From the NCBI GenBank assembly GCA_002368865.1, contig DFDT01000204.1, forward strand, positions 1 to 5,152: 5,152 bases of DNA, written 5' to 3'. Source of the DNA: Lachnospiraceae bacterium UBA3821 (lineage in GTDB: Bacteria; Bacillota; Clostridia; Lachnospirales; Lachnospiraceae). The position numbers and the translations under genes are program-made. Position 1 is the stretch's first letter. Each line of letters begins with the position of its first letter. This document shows positions 5,015-5,152 of this stretch, piece after piece. The notes beneath the pieces were generated by a model. It saw only the letters and a program-made list of their open reading frames with translations. It ran no database searches and was not told where the DNA came from.

Positions 5015-5090
5015 GGTCGCTTTTTCAAATGATTTTAAATCGTCGAGAAATATCAGGGGTAACCACACAACCCTAAAAGGAGGACTAGGT

Positions 5091-5152
5091 ATGGCAGTTT
5101 TTCTGGTTGACTATGAAAACGTATCCGCAAATAACGGTCTCAAGGGGGCAGA
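5091..5152 (+). CDS. Probable PIN/NYN-domain protein, N-terminus only
   Basis: Only the first 20 codons are in the window. The start ATG 5091 has a strong AAAAGGAGG RBS (5075-5083) with good spacing. The N-terminus MAVFLVDYENV is a hydrophobic strand ending in an acidic residue, then Tyr-Glu-Asn, then a Gly-containing loop (NGLKGA). That is the opening of PIN/NYN-fold nucleases and their relatives, in which the first Asp is a metal-binding catalytic residue. Family members of this type are usually cytoplasmic RNases or RNA-binding proteins of unclear role. The rest of the active site lies outside the window, so the call rests on the first motif alone. Confidence 0.6.
   Translation, partial: MAVFLVDYENVSANNGLKGA

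Larger units (their letters stand above)
4758..5090. other. Non-coding region upstream of the PIN/NYN-like gene
   Basis: This stretch of 333 bases has no credible gene. In order it holds a loose inverted repeat TCCGGT (4778-4783) and ACCGGA (4805-4810), a TTGACA promoter element joined to a 39-base palindrome (4847-4895), two TTTGATC repeats (4900-4906 and 4908-4914), a weak hairpin plus T-run (4912-4937), a degenerate hexamer array (4973-5014), the small palindrome GATTTTAAATC (5031-5041) and the RBS of the next gene. No strong intrinsic terminator for the GGDEF gene is seen. Confidence 0.6.

Noticed and set aside
4840..5028. 62-residue minus-strand frame with Ile-Ser/Val-Ser repeats
   Set aside because: It starts at TTG without an RBS; the repeats are just the translation of the hexanucleotide array, and the frame runs through the palindrome.

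Overview
This window looks like chromosomal DNA of a Gram-positive anaerobe of the Clostridia, probably Lachnospiraceae-like. That is inferred from strong AGGAGG-type ribosome binding sites, mixed ATG/GTG starts, moderate overall GC and the gene set. No rRNA, tRNA, CRISPR array or complete insertion sequence is visible. Both ends cut through genes.

Left part (1-1241): the C-terminal two thirds of an RtcB-type RNA ligase is followed by a high-GC module. The module is a possible 26-codon cysteine-rich leader ORF, a small XRE/Cro-type helix-turn-helix regulator whose start overlaps the leader stop (ATGA), and a strong intrinsic terminator. The Shine-Dalgarno of the regulator can fold into a hairpin inside the leader ORF, an arrangement typical of translation-controlled expression. 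The regulator is about 62% GC over 941-1190, against about 40% for the next gene (1301-1500) and about 55% for mazG (1901-2100), so this stretch is a compositional patchwork.

Middle (1292-3384): an orphan SMI1/KNR4 (SUKH) immunity-like gene and a single-domain MazG nucleotide pyrophosphohydrolase run rightwards. MazG meets a leftward Gfo/Idh/MocA-family oxidoreductase tail to tail, with a 20-base overlap of coding ends. The oxidoreductase has its own strong RBS and a plausible promoter flanked by a 12-bp near-identical repeat.

Right part (3385-5152): a divergent intergenic region of about 305 bases separates the oxidoreductase from a membrane-anchored GGDEF protein (diguanylate cyclase) with an intact GGDEF motif but no RxxD inhibitory site. 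A second non-coding stretch of 333 bases follows. It holds a TTGACA -35 box abutting a 39-base near-perfect palindrome, a weak terminator-like hairpin and a degenerate hexanucleotide array. It leads into the first 20 codons of a probable PIN/NYN-like protein that runs off the window.

The genes do not form one obvious pathway. RNA ligation, nucleotide sanitation, c-di-GMP signalling and a probable nuclease-fold protein sit side by side, with signs of accessory insertion between rtcB and mazG. The signals most worth a second look are the Cys-rich leader with its RBS-masking hairpin (861-941) and the palindrome over a promoter ahead of the PIN/NYN-like gene (4847-4895).
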